This document shows positions 12,639 through 30,462 of a stretch of 64,000 nucleotides of DNA, in pieces. How positions within the stretch are numbered: the first letter of the stretch is position 1; each line of letters opens with the position of its first letter. Source of the DNA: Chondrilla cf. caribensis (taxonomy: Eukaryota; Porifera; Demospongiae; Chondrillida; Chondrillidae); assembly GCA_964020155.1 (NCBI GenBank), contig OZ026563.1:4769940-4833939 (forward strand). The letters run 5' to 3'. The notes beneath the pieces are model-generated. The model was not told where the DNA came from. It worked only from the letters and a program-made list of their open reading frames with translations, and did not search any database. The position numbers and the translations under genes are program-made.

Positions 12639-13105
12639 TACAGGACACAGTACGGGACACAGTATGGGACACAGTACAGGACACAGTACAGGACACAGTA
12701 TGGGACACAGTACAGGACACAGTACGGGACACAGTACGGGACACAGTATGGGACACAGTACAGGACACAGTATGGGACACAGTACGGGACACAGTACAGG
12801 ACACAGTATGGGACACAGTACGGGACACAGTACAGGACACAGTACGGGACACAGTACAGGACACAGTATGGGACACAGTATGGGACACAGTACGGGACAC
12901 AGTACGGGACACAGTACGGGACACAGTACGGGACACAGTACGGGACACAGTACAGGACACAGTACAGGACACAGTATGGGACACAGTACGGGACACAGTG
13001 CAGGACACAGTATGGGACACAGTACAGGACACAGTACGGGACACAGTACGGGACACAGTACGGGACACAGTACAGGACACAGTAGGGGACACAGTATGGG
13101 ACACA
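12639..13105. repeat. 12-bp satellite array
   Basis: About 39 head-to-tail units of acgggacacagt. Position 2 to 3 varies among acg, aca and atg. Because 12 is a multiple of three, it stays open in several frames and gives apparent proteins such as repeated TGHS or GTQY. Confidence 0.95.
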
Positions 13106-13477
13106 CTATGGGATATTACATGGGACAGTGAAATTATTGGAATTATTCGTTTCGATTTGAATGTATTGAATATATGAATAACATGGCCGTAGATATGGGT
13201 GTGTACACCAGGCCCACTATGTATAGCAGCCACCGTACTGTAGCATACCGCCAGTCTGCAGAGCTTATCCCAAATAGGTCAAACACATGTTGATCCAACA
13301 TAGTATACACAAATCTCATGAAAACTAGCTGGAGTGAAAATAAACAGAAAACCTCAAGGCTATGAATAGGTGTTCCCAGGCTACTAATGAATGCGCGTAA
13401 GGTAATTTGTTTTCCCTCTCCCCACCCACAAGGTAATTTCCAAAGGATTTTCCCTATGTATCACATGACCACTCAAC

Positions 13478-15924
13478 ATGGCTGTTCACATAAGACTTCT
13501 AACAGCTGTAGTGCTCCCTATGAGTGTTTTGGCCAGCCCTGGTGTCCCACTGCACTACTGTAGCAGAGAATATGATGGTGAGCTGTTAGTAGGATCAGTT
13601 TTATATGGCTGGTGGTCCACATGTCCCTGTACACACTTCACAGTGGAGTTAAGCAAGGACCATCATCAGTTGGAGGTGTGTCACAAGAATGAACTTGGAG
13701 GTGTATGCAACGTGGATGGGACCTTTGATGAAACTGCCGCCCGGGTAGTTTGTTACCAACTGAACCGATCTGGTGAGAATGCTACCTCAAAGAACTGTAC
13801 AAACCAACTGGTTCCCAACAAAGTCTGGTGGACTGATGCTGAGTGTTTGGGAACAGACGAGAGTTTTGAAAGTTGCAAGAAGACAGCTATCTGCGAATGT
13901 TCAGATTTCTTCTATGTCTGTGTCACCTGTCCAGGTGTGTGCACATGCGTGTGTGTACATCCGTATGTATGTACGTACATACATGTGTGTTGACTTAATA
14001 CTGATTCAGATCTGCTACCTTCATAATAGCATTGATTCTAGATTCATAAAACAACAGCCACACACTCAGCCAGTACAGATGTAGTACACCCATATACGCA
14101 TTAGTGGAGGACACACACACTGGTGGAGGACACACACACTAGTAGAGGACACACACACACACTAGTAGAGGACACACACACTAGTAGAGGACACACACAC
14201 ACTAGTGGAGGACACACACACTGGTAGAGGACACACACACTGGTAGAGGACACACACACACTAGTAGAGGACACACACACACTAGTGGAGGACACACACA
14301 CTGGTAGAGGACACACACACTAGTAGAGGACACACACACACACTAGTAGAGGACACACACACTAGTAGAGGACACACACACACTAGTGGAGGACACACAC
14401 ACTGGTAGAGGACACACACACACTAGTGGAGGACACACACACTAGTGGAGGACACACACGCTGGTGGAGGACACACACACTAGTAGAGGACACACACACA
14501 CTAGTACGTAGAGGACACACACACTAGTGGAGGACACACACACACACTAGTAGAGGACACACACACTAGTAGAGGACACACACACACTAGTGGAGGACAC
14601 ACACACTAGTAGAGGACACACACACTAGTAGAGGACACACACACACTGGTGGAGGACACATACACACTGGTGGAGAACACACACACTAGTAGAGGATACA
14701 CACACACTAGTGGAGGACACACACACTAGTAGAGGACACACACACTAGTGGAGGACACATACACACTGGTGGAGGACACACACACACTGGTGGAGGACAT
14801 GTGCTAATCTAATGATTACTGCTTCTTTTATCAGAGGAATCAGAGCTTCGTCTATCGGCTCTTGTTGGTGAGCACTTTGAAAATGCAAATTATGGTCGAC
14901 TTCAAATCTACTTCAATAATACATGGAGCGAGATATGCGTGAAAGACGATAAAGACTGGCCAATAGAAAATGGTCAAGTTATCTGTGAAGAATTAGGGTT
15001 AGGAGGATGTAAGAGTCCCCCCACAAAAGGGGAAGAACACTTCCAATTTAGCGACAACTATATTATGTCAGAGGACATGATGCACTGCAAAGGGAATGAG
15101 TCCAGCATCAAAGACTGCAAGACCACTCCCTGGAGGGAGGTCCCACGTGAGCAGCAAACAACTTACCACTACATCCAAGTGGAGTGTATGGGTGAGTCAC
15201 TGTACACATCAGTGATTGGATATATATGGATATATACCAAGCATTCCTAATAAGAGTGTCCCTGTACTGGGAACCATGAATACAATTAAGGTGAATTCAG
15301 ACACACAACTATGAATACACTTAACTCCCACAGGTCCTGAAATAAAGTCTCCAAAGGTCACCACCACCGGTCCTCACAGTGTCAAGGTGGAGTGGTCCAT
15401 AGACCAAGCCGTGCTGCGCTATCCCATAGTGACAGAGTATCAGATACAGTACACTCAGCATGGCATGAAAGTCATCAATCATCCAGCTACAGACAGCACT
15501 CACTACAGTGTGGAGGTTGATGGGCTGAAACACAACACAGAGTACGAATTCACCATTCAAGCTAAAATGATGCCTTTTAATGACACAGGGCCAAACTCCA
15601 CCGCTCCTGGTAAAACAGGTGAGAATGGCAACATTCATTATTGACAAGATAGTGGTCATTCCAGTTCCCATGTGCAGCTTCTCTTCCTGATTCAAGTGGA
15701 CTGGAAATTGGACTCTCAGTTGGATTGGGAGTGGGACTGATAATACTGATATTAGTGATTGTCTCAATATTGTGCTTGGTTGTGGTCAGGAAGCGTCCTG
15801 GACAAAGACCTTTACCGTGAGTGTGCACACAACATATAATGCATGTACTGTGCACTTAACACTACATTATCAACTCAGCTCAGTCCACACTGTGTGTGTA
15901 TGCACTGAGAAAGAGTAAATAGTT

Positions 15925-15996
<72 letters not shown>

Positions 15997-16189
15997 ACCA
16001 CACAAACACTCACTATACAGATCCACCATTTTCAGGGTGGTACCTGGAGGTGGGATTAATGTAAGATACGGAGCAGTAGATGCACATCCCCAGGAGAATA
16101 GTGAAGAACAACTGCAAGATGAAGATCCACCTCCTGAGGGACATCCCGGTTCCCAACACCATTCTCTTCCAGGATACATTTCTGCGTGA
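13478..16189 (+). CDS. SRCR-SRCR-FN3 single-pass receptor A
   Basis: Five exons (13478-13934, 14835-15191, 15334-15618, 15678-15816, 16021-16189) join in phase to give 468 residues. There is a hydrophobic signal peptide (1-19). A divergent SRCR-like module (about 53-152) contains ETAARVVCYQLNRSG, VWWTDAECLGTDESFESC and a C-terminal CVTC. A second SRCR module follows (about 153-271, DMMHCKGNESSIKDC), then one fibronectin III domain (272-366, EYEFTIQAK). A transmembrane helix (about 376-403, LSVGLGVGLIILILVIVSIL) is stopped by RKR, and an acidic cytoplasmic tail has two tyrosines (VRYGAV, GYIS). SRCR/FN3 membrane proteins are abundant in sponges and are thought to act in recognition or adhesion; the ligand here is unknown. 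It is tandem with receptor B, which shares this layout. Intron 1 is a 700-bp minisatellite. Confidence 0.87.
14101..14800. repeat. Minisatellite filling intron 1 of SRCR receptor A
   Basis: About 36 units of 18-22 bp with core agaggacacacacactagt. CA-number and 'agtaga/agtgga/ggtaga' variants are intermixed. It occupies nearly the entire intron. Confidence 0.95.
15311..15454 (+). repeat. FN3 exon segment nearly identical to receptor B (copy A)
   Basis: These 144 bp match 17808-17951 with three mismatches. They cover 23 bp of intron, the splice acceptor and the first 121 bp of the FN3 exon. Similarity then drops sharply inside the exon. Confidence 0.93.
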
Positions 16190-16733
16190 CACAATGTTGC
16201 ACAGTACAACCTTGAGATTGCATGTCAGCTTGTTTGGTAGAGCCATAGAGAAAGAGTAGAGATCCACACACACTGATAAACTAATTTGAAATATGTTGAT
16301 GTTATCTGTCAATATGATCAAGTGATTTGACATATCGAACATATAGTTGCTAGGATACGGAGGCTCACATGATACAGTCTATAACAATACACATGAATTA
16401 TGTTGACTACAATCAGGACAGCCAAGGGTTAAGTCAAAGGTGTTGTGGACTGTAGGGAGTGGTGCTATATCAGATTTGGTTATAGGTTGTTACAAGATCA
16501 ATTAATGCATATTGAAAGTGAAGGGAGGACACGCCCACCGCTGGGACCACACACACCAGTATCCTCGCCTGCCCAGTGGTGACGGGCTGTAGCAGTTGGC
16601 ACAACAAAGTACAGTTAGCGAGAGAAGGACCGGTGACACAGAATAGTGGGTTGAAAGGCAGTGTCAGCCTTTGATGTTGAACAACAGTATCCATAGCAAC
16701 TGGGACCCCCCCCATGAGTCATAGGATCTAAAA
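16190..16733. other. Intergenic gap between the tandem SRCR receptors
   Basis: This 544-bp gap shows no convincing ORF or long repeat. It should contain the 3' UTR of receptor A and the promoter of receptor B. Confidence 0.6.
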
Positions 16734-17285
16734 ATGTCCACTGGAAGTGTTTTCTTTGTGATAGTCCTCACACTGAACACTGTGGCAGAGGCAACTATCG
16801 AGTGCACTGGGGGTGAAAGTGAGTTGTCATCTACAGTGGGCACACACAAGTTACTCTTTAATCATCATAAATGTTTTCACAGTTAAACTAGAGAAAGCAA
16901 AGGAAGGTGATGGTGAGGAGGATGTAAATCCTTGTGATTTCCTTGCTAATTTAGTCAATTTAATTTTTCCATTCCAAGATCAACTGCTGCTGACATGCCG
17001 CAAGGGTAACTGGGGTGCGGTGTGCGATGAGGCTGAGAGCTTTGGAGATGTTGATGCCGAAGTGGTATGTTACAATCTGAGCTTTTCTGGTGAGAGAGCA
17101 GAGGGTTATCACTGCAACGATAGCTTCACACCTGAACACATTTGGTGGAAAAACATTATTTGTTCAAAAACTGATGAGAGTTTTCAGCAGTGCTCTAAAC
17201 AACCCTACGATTGCATCTGCTCAGATAATTACTATGCCTGTGTCACCTGTTCAGGTGTGTGTGTATGTGTTGTGTGTGCTGTGTG

Positions 17286-17348
<63 letters not shown>

Positions 17349-18200
17349 GTGTGTGTGTGTGTGTGTGTGCTGTGTGTGTTGTGTTTGTGTGTGTGTATCA
17401 TGTGAGAAAGTCAACACACTGTACTCTGAATATCACTCTGTTCACTACAGGAGAAACTCAAGTTCAGTTGAAGAACACAACTGGTCACAAGGACCACAAG
17501 GGGCGTGTGCAGCACTATTACAATGGACAGTGGAACGAGCTGTGCATTGATAATTGGACCTGGAATGACTCGCTGGTTGTCTGCAGACAATTGGGCATGG
17601 GGACTCCCCTCAATGGAAGCCAGAGTGTGGGACCACTCGGTCCTGTGACGTTTATTTCCTCAGACATCAACTGCACAGGAAGTGAGGGTACCCTCAAAGA
17701 GTGCAAGACAGAGCAGTGGCAACAAGGTGATAGCTGTGATGGGTTGAAGGTACCCTGGGTGAACTGTGAAGGTCAGTTGCTGAAATCCTAACAACATTAT
17801 TAGATCAATGAATACACTTAACTCCCACAGGTCCTGAAATAAAGTCTCCACAGGTCACCCCCACCGGTCCTCACAGTGTCAAGGTGAAGTGGTCCATAGA
17901 CCAAGCCGTGCTGCGCTATCCCATAGTGACAGAGTATCAGATACAGTACACCAATGTGGGCACCAATACCCACAAACCTAGTGTGAAACAATGGGTCAAC
18001 TCTAAACAGCAAACTACAGACTACAGTGTTGATGTTGGAGAGCTGCAAGCTAGCACACGGTACAACTTCACAGTGAGAGCCGTGATAGGAGAGCACAAAG
18101 GACCGACGAGTGCAGTGGTGCCTGTCACCACAGGTGAAGGTAGTACCATCATCAAAATGTGAACTATTGCTTAATAGAAACTTTCCACCAACATACTGTG

Positions 18201-18246
<46 letters not shown>

Positions 18247-18488
18247 TAATGACAATACTGTGGCTGGGCTTAGTGCTGGAATAGGGGCAAGTCTCATTTT
18301 TGGAATTTTTGCTGGTGTTATCATTTCAATAATCATACACAAGACTCGTAACAGGTGAGAACAGTCATGGAGAGGAATGCAGTATTGTAACAATGCTTTT
18401 TTCACCTTCACTCTCTCCTTCTTGCACTCTTGATGAAAGGATTGGCAACATTATCTGCCGGTATGTACAGCACAATTGGATAGATCAC

Positions 18489-18531
<43 letters not shown>

Positions 18532-18574
18532 CACACACGTACGCACATGCACACAAACACACACGCACGCACAT

Positions 18575-18629
<55 letters not shown>

Positions 18630-18670
18630 AACAAACACACACGCACTCACACAAACAAACACACACTACT

Positions 18671-18747
<77 letters not shown>

Positions 18748-18846
18748 ACCACTCACATGCACACACAAACTTGTTCCATCAAACTGTTCAGCCCCTGCAG
18801 AGGTAACTGCTTTGATATCAATATTAACGGATATGGAGAATTGTGA
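16734..18846 (+). CDS. SRCR-SRCR-FN3 single-pass receptor B (tandem paralogue)
   Basis: Exons 16734-16818, 16883-17254, 17451-17771, 17831-18133 and 18246-18354 join in phase. A 21-nt microexon near 18439-18459 and a terminal exon 18792-18846 keep the frame and would give about 421 residues. The order matches receptor A: signal peptide (MSTGSVFFVIVLTLNTVAEA), a divergent SRCR-like module (DAEVVCYNLSFSGER, ending CVTC), a second SRCR (NDSLVVCRQLGMGTPL, CTGSEGTLKEC), FN3 (260-360) and a transmembrane helix (GIGASLIFGIFAGVIISIII) followed by HKTRNR. The cytoplasmic tail is very short and is the least certain part. The first 120 bp of the FN3 exon and the bases upstream are nearly identical to receptor A, whereas the other domains have diverged strongly. 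The ligand is unknown. Confidence 0.82.
17255..17400. repeat. (TG)n microsatellite starting at the splice donor of receptor B exon 2
   Basis: A TG-rich run begins directly at the donor GTGTGTGTG and extends about 145 bp. UG-rich sequence just after a donor can bind splicing regulators of the TIA/CELF type; that effect here is only inference. Confidence 0.9.
17808..17951 (+). repeat. FN3 exon segment nearly identical to receptor A (copy B)
   Basis: Partner of 15311-15454. All three mismatches change an amino acid (K/Q, T/P and E/K), unlike the spectrin copies, where the exonic changes are silent. Confidence 0.93.
18487..18765. repeat. Long CA-rich array in the last intron of SRCR receptor B
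   Basis: About 280 bp of (CA)n with 'cgca', 'caaaca' and 'ctcaca' interruptions. Confidence 0.95.
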
Positions 18847-19828
18847 TCTAGGAAAGGCTTGCCTGCAAGAGCCCCACATCAACAAACACATGCATACATC
18901 TCAACTAATAGCGTGTATATAGCACACGTCAGTTAGACGTCTTGTGTTGCATGTACAAACCTGTGCATTATAGAACTATGGCTAATGCTTGTAAAAGTAT
19001 TTCGAGAGATAATTGAATATATTTCATGCTCACTAGGTATGGAATAACTACGTGTGACTTTCATTTGGCATACTTCTGTGAACAAGGCTTGCTATAGCTG
19101 GTATCAGTGGACACTCCACTTGCTGAGTACTGAGCCTATTGGGTTCATGAATACACGAAAGCACAGTTCGCACGCGAACTTGTAGATCACTTGAAACGCC
19201 TCACAAATATCCTGCTACTTACCAAGTTGCATCCATACGTACTCACGGACGCACAAACGCGTTCGAGTTCGAGCGCCATTTGTAGTGTTGATGCAGCCAT
19301 AGATGCAGCCATTATCATTCATACTTTGGTCTCGCTTAGCCAGACTGTTGATGAGTCTGGCTACGCGAGACTATAAATGGTCTGTACTCGTGGATCTTTG
19401 CTAAGCTGCGAGCTCCAGTTCTGTTATAGTCACTGATATCAGCGAGTGTATGCGCTACAGATGATAGCGTCTACTGCAGTCATTGCACGATATCGCACTC
19501 CATATGTACGGTGCAAACCTCCCGCCCACTGATACTAACAGTTGCCCATGTACTATCCTTTCCACTGATAATAGTCACTTCAGCAACATTCATATAATGT
19601 CATAGGTACAGATAGCATTATCCAATCAGGTGATCAGGTACATGGTAGCTAAGTACATGGGAGACAGGTAGACAGGTATGTGGTAGTTAGGGATGTTGCA
19701 GTCAGGTACGTGGCAGTCAGGTATGTGGTAGTCAGGTATGTGGCAGTCAGGTACGTGGTCTTCATGGTCTGGCATACATATATAGTAAATGTGCCCTCTT
19801 TAGTGTTGAACAAGCTTAACGAGAATAT
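18847..19828. other. Intergenic stretch between SRCR receptor B and SLC9C (convergent)
   Basis: About 980 bp between two convergent genes. It contains a hairpin (19329-19371) and a short array of 'ggtagtcaggtatgt'-like units near 19665-19760. No supported ORF is present. Confidence 0.6.
19329..19371. repeat. 17-bp inverted repeat with 9-base loop
   Basis: The arms 19329-19345 (gtctcgcttagccagac) and 19355-19371 (gtctggctacgcgagac) pair with one mismatch. It may be a short palindromic mobile-element remnant. Confidence 0.8.
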
Positions 19829-27411
<7,583 letters not shown>

Positions 27412-27442
27412 TTTGAACGAAGTCCACTCGAGTGTAGACCAC
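27412..27442. promoter_or_regulatory. 31-bp gap between divergent SLC9C and TGF-beta ligand start codons
   Basis: Only 31 bp separate the proposed start codons of two divergent genes. At least one promoter or 5' UTR must therefore overlap the other gene's transcribed region. If SLC9C starts at a downstream Met the gap grows to roughly 130 bp. Confidence 0.55.
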
Positions 27443-28577
27443 ATGGACGCCGCAATTCGCACTGTCTTCGTACTACTGCTTGGATCTGTATCAGCTTCTC
27501 TGATAGGGCAGAGGTCTTCCGGATTCATCCATCCCTACTTGCTCCAAGTCTACGAGGAAACGACCGATCAATTCGGCACAGTTCGTAGCGGAGTACAGTC
27601 TGAAGACGTAACTGTTTGGGGAGTCTTAGACGATGGTAAGACCTAATAGTCATTATGTCGACAACCCTTAGACTACAATAACGATTACTTTCTCTGATTT
27701 TCTTCCAGATAACATTGTGAACAGAACAATTACCAGCACCAATTCACCTTGTGAACAGTTAATGATCAATTCCTTGTCGACAACGGGCTTGCGCGATTCG
27801 TCACGTGAACAGAACTTGGCGGTGAGCAAAGTTTTATGGAACATCTACCTCAACAGAACGAACCGAAGGAATGTCTCTCTTTGCAACGAATTACAAGTCG
27901 AAGTTGTGGTCTGGTGGGGGACAGGGATCCGAAGATATGTCGAAAATATTTCTTCTGATTGGAATTCGAAGTGGTTAAGAATAAACGTTACCGCTTCGTT
28001 CAAAAATTCCTCTCAAATGCCTGAAAATATAATTATCCGATCTACTCTGAGATGCTTGAAGTGCTCCGAAGGTGTGTCCATTCCTTTTGAGTTAATCGAT
28101 TGGAGACTCTATTCTGGAAAGAGAAAAGAGGCTATGTACTTTCAACCTCTCCTAGCTGTCCACTTCCACAACGAAGACCTAGTCCCATTTCTGCAACCTT
28201 TGGCCAAAGAACGAAGAGTAACTCGAGACAAACGCATACCTTCATTTCATTTGCAGCGCTGTAGTCGTAAACACCTTTATGTCAAGTCAAGAGACATTTA
28301 TCCCAATAAGAAGATTATACACCCCGATAATATCAACATAGGGTATTGTGGAGGGCAGTGTGGGTTGAACCTCATGCTTCAACATTGGAATTCAATAATC
28401 ATAACAGAACACGTAATGTCCAAGATGAAGCTCGGGAAGAAAGACGAGTATCGCTTCTTACACATCTCCTGTGTCCCCATCAAGTACAACCTCATTCACA
28501 TTTATGAATTGGTTGGTGCCACTGTCAAGTCAACATTTGTCAGCACACTATCAGTGAAGGAGTGTGGGTGTAGATAG
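27443..28577 (+). CDS. TGF-beta-superfamily ligand A (six-cysteine type)
   Basis: Two exons, 27443-27635 and 27709-28577, join in phase 1. A signal peptide (MDAAIRTVFVLLLGSVSAS) leads into a propeptide with FIHPYLLQVYEE and several N-glycosylation sites. A furin-type site RDKR precedes the mature domain. That domain has the family cysteine pattern: one Cys (LQRCSRK), then GYCGGQC, then a single Cys in SCVPIKYN, then ECGCR at the end. This gives the six cystine-knot cysteines but not the seventh, which normally sits just before CVP and links the dimer covalently. Such ligands (as in GDF9, BMP15 and GDF3) dimerise without that bond. It would be a secreted ligand for type I/II serine-threonine kinase receptors. 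A polyadenylation signal aataaa lies at 28607-28612, 30 bp past the stop. BMP-like versus TGF-beta/activin-like placement cannot be settled here. Confidence 0.92.
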
Positions 28578-28722
28578 TCTGTTGATTTACCTGCTCTCAA
28601 CAGGATAATAAAACACTTTTTTTATTCAAGTCAACCTTTGTTGGCACACTAGCAGTGAAATAGTGTGGATGTAGATACTCTGTTCATTTACCTGCTTAGA
28701 CAGGATAAGAAATGTACATTTT
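28526..28722 (+). repeat. Tandem duplication of the 3' end of ligand A
   Basis: About 95 bp covering the last codons, stop and start of the 3' UTR (28526-28620) recur at about 28627-28722. The second copy still resembles the coding end (KSTFVGTLAVK, then a stop, then CGCR), but its frame is broken by the in-frame TAG. It is outside the CDS and looks like a decayed remnant. Confidence 0.85.
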
Positions 28723-29222
28723 TATTCACATTTGTATTTTATATTTTCTAATATTATATTTATAAACTAGCTGCAAGGGTGGAATTATTCAGTTATCACA
28801 CACCCAGTGTAAAAAGATGTACTGTTATAACCAATGAGGAACTGTTATCATAGGCCCATTGTACACGTGTAGATGTGTATTGTTTCACATTGATATTATT
28901 AGAAACAACAAATGCTGTTCACGTGGGATGCTTAGCATTCTATGACAGTGCCCTGGATTACATAATGACAAAGTAGATTAGCATTGTTGGCATCTGATGG
29001 TATTCACTGGGTTCAAGAAGACTTCTAGCATGTTTAAACAATGTTGAGAATTATAGGAAGGGATGTGTTTGTGTGATGCGAGTGATGTGCTATTGGTGCT
29101 AATGGTGCAGACAAGTAGGTAAAATCCCATCCGTTCCCCCGAATTGCATCATCAATGAATATGATTAATTGCTTCGTTAAATTCAGGTGACTGGCAGTGG
29201 ATTTTTATAATTGACGCCAGTC
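28723..29222. other. Intergenic gap between the two TGF-beta ligands
   Basis: About 500 bp of AT-rich unique sequence with no supported ORF. It should include the promoter of ligand B; a TATA-like 'ttttataa' lies about 20 bp before its start codon. Confidence 0.5.
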
Positions 29223-30325
29223 ATGCTTCTTCGAGGAATTTGTGTGTTGCTCTGCAGTCTTCTAAGCGGAGGTCTAGGTGTGTTCGTACACCCGTATGTA
29301 TTGGATCTCTACAGGCATAAGGTTGCCAACCGTGTCACGGTCTTTACGGACACCATGGGTGAGTATACTGTCCTCGTAACATTACGTGTTTACGTGTTCG
29401 ATGAAGGCTGTTTATTATAGTTGGGAATTGAAAACACTTTGATTCTTCTTTAGACAAGGACATTTCAGCTGATGGTGGCATCGCAGGAACGCCCACGTGC
29501 CGTCAAAGTGTCGTGAATACTTTGAACCTGGAGAGCATTCTGAATTCAGAGGAAAGACATTCGCCATTAAGTAAAGCTATTTGGCGCTTTCACGTAACGA
29601 AAAAGAACGTATCTAACTCGTGTTTAAGCGGGATAATTACAGTAGAGGTCAACTTCACCAGTTTGGGAAGGATAGAAAAGGTTCAAGAAAGTGTGGATTT
29701 CCGTAGCATCTCATTCAGTTGGATCGATGTCAATATAGCCAGCATTTTTCAAAGTTTATGGCCACTGACCAATGCTAGTAGACGAATACAACTACGCACC
29801 TCCATAGCATGTGCCGAGCGGTGCAGTCGTGGCAAACTACCCGTGAAGTTAACGGACTTGAGAAAAGTCTTGCCGGAGAGAAGACGAGCTCGCTATAGAT
29901 TCCAACCAGTTCTAGCACTCTATCAAGAAGGCGCGCCCGCGACGATGGGTCTCCAAGACGCCCCGTTATTTGAAGCCTCTAGGAGAATATCGCGTCGCTC
30001 CGTAGGCCCTCCCTCTTGCCATCTGCAGAGTTACCGCATTACCGTTTCGAAGGTACGTGGACTGTCACACGTGATACTCCCCAAGACATTCGACATTGGA
30101 GTTTGCTCTGGAGTCTGCAGCTTAAAGTCGATGCTCACCTCGCCACAGCAAAACTACACCAAGAACCACGCGTTGATGCTGGCTTTACTGTCGGCCTCTG
30201 ATGTCCCCTCACCTTCGTGTGTCCCTGTTAGTTACAACCCGCTCCACGTCATCACCCAAGGACCTAACAGTTTAGTAGCATTTCCAATCAAAGACAGTGT
30301 AGCAACTGAGTGTGGGTGTCGTTGA
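29223..30325 (+). CDS. TGF-beta-superfamily ligand B (six-cysteine type, tandem paralogue)
   Basis: Two exons, 29223-29358 and 29454-30325, have the same phase-1 intron position as ligand A. The signal peptide (MLLRGICVLLCSLLSGGLG) is followed by VFVHPYVLDLYRH, which aligns with ligand A. The propeptide ends at a basic furin-like stretch (RRISRRS). The mature domain carries PPSCHLQSY, GVCSGVC, PSCVPVSYN and ECGCR, again six knot cysteines and no dimer cysteine before CVP. Shared intron position, prodomain start and cysteine loss point to duplication of an already modified ligand. The mature sequences are otherwise strongly diverged, so the duplication is old or the genes evolve fast. Predicted secreted ligand for kinase receptors. 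Confidence 0.91.
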
Positions 30326-30462
30326 CATTATTTGCAATAATTTTACTCTTTTTCATATCAATGTGGTTTTGACATTAAGTATTGTTTTTAAGATTGATTG
30401 ATTTTCATGGTGACCTGTCCATCCAATGTACATGTGGGGGTGCTTGGGAGGAACTGCACACA

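Larger units (their letters stand above)
11561..13477. other. Intergenic stretch between the DOK-like gene and SRCR receptor A
   Basis: About 1.9 kb with no supported gene. It starts with the AT-rich 3' flank of the DOK-like gene. It then holds a CA/CGGACA array (12030-12175) and a 12-bp satellite (12639-13105). The last ~370 bp are unique sequence and presumably include the receptor promoter. Open frames across the satellites are artefacts. Confidence 0.7.

Noticed and set aside
12588..13131. Several overlapping ORFs of 150-200 codons (repeated GTQY, TGHS, LCPV)
   Set aside because: They are the 12-bp satellite read in different frames on both strands, with no unique sequence or domain.
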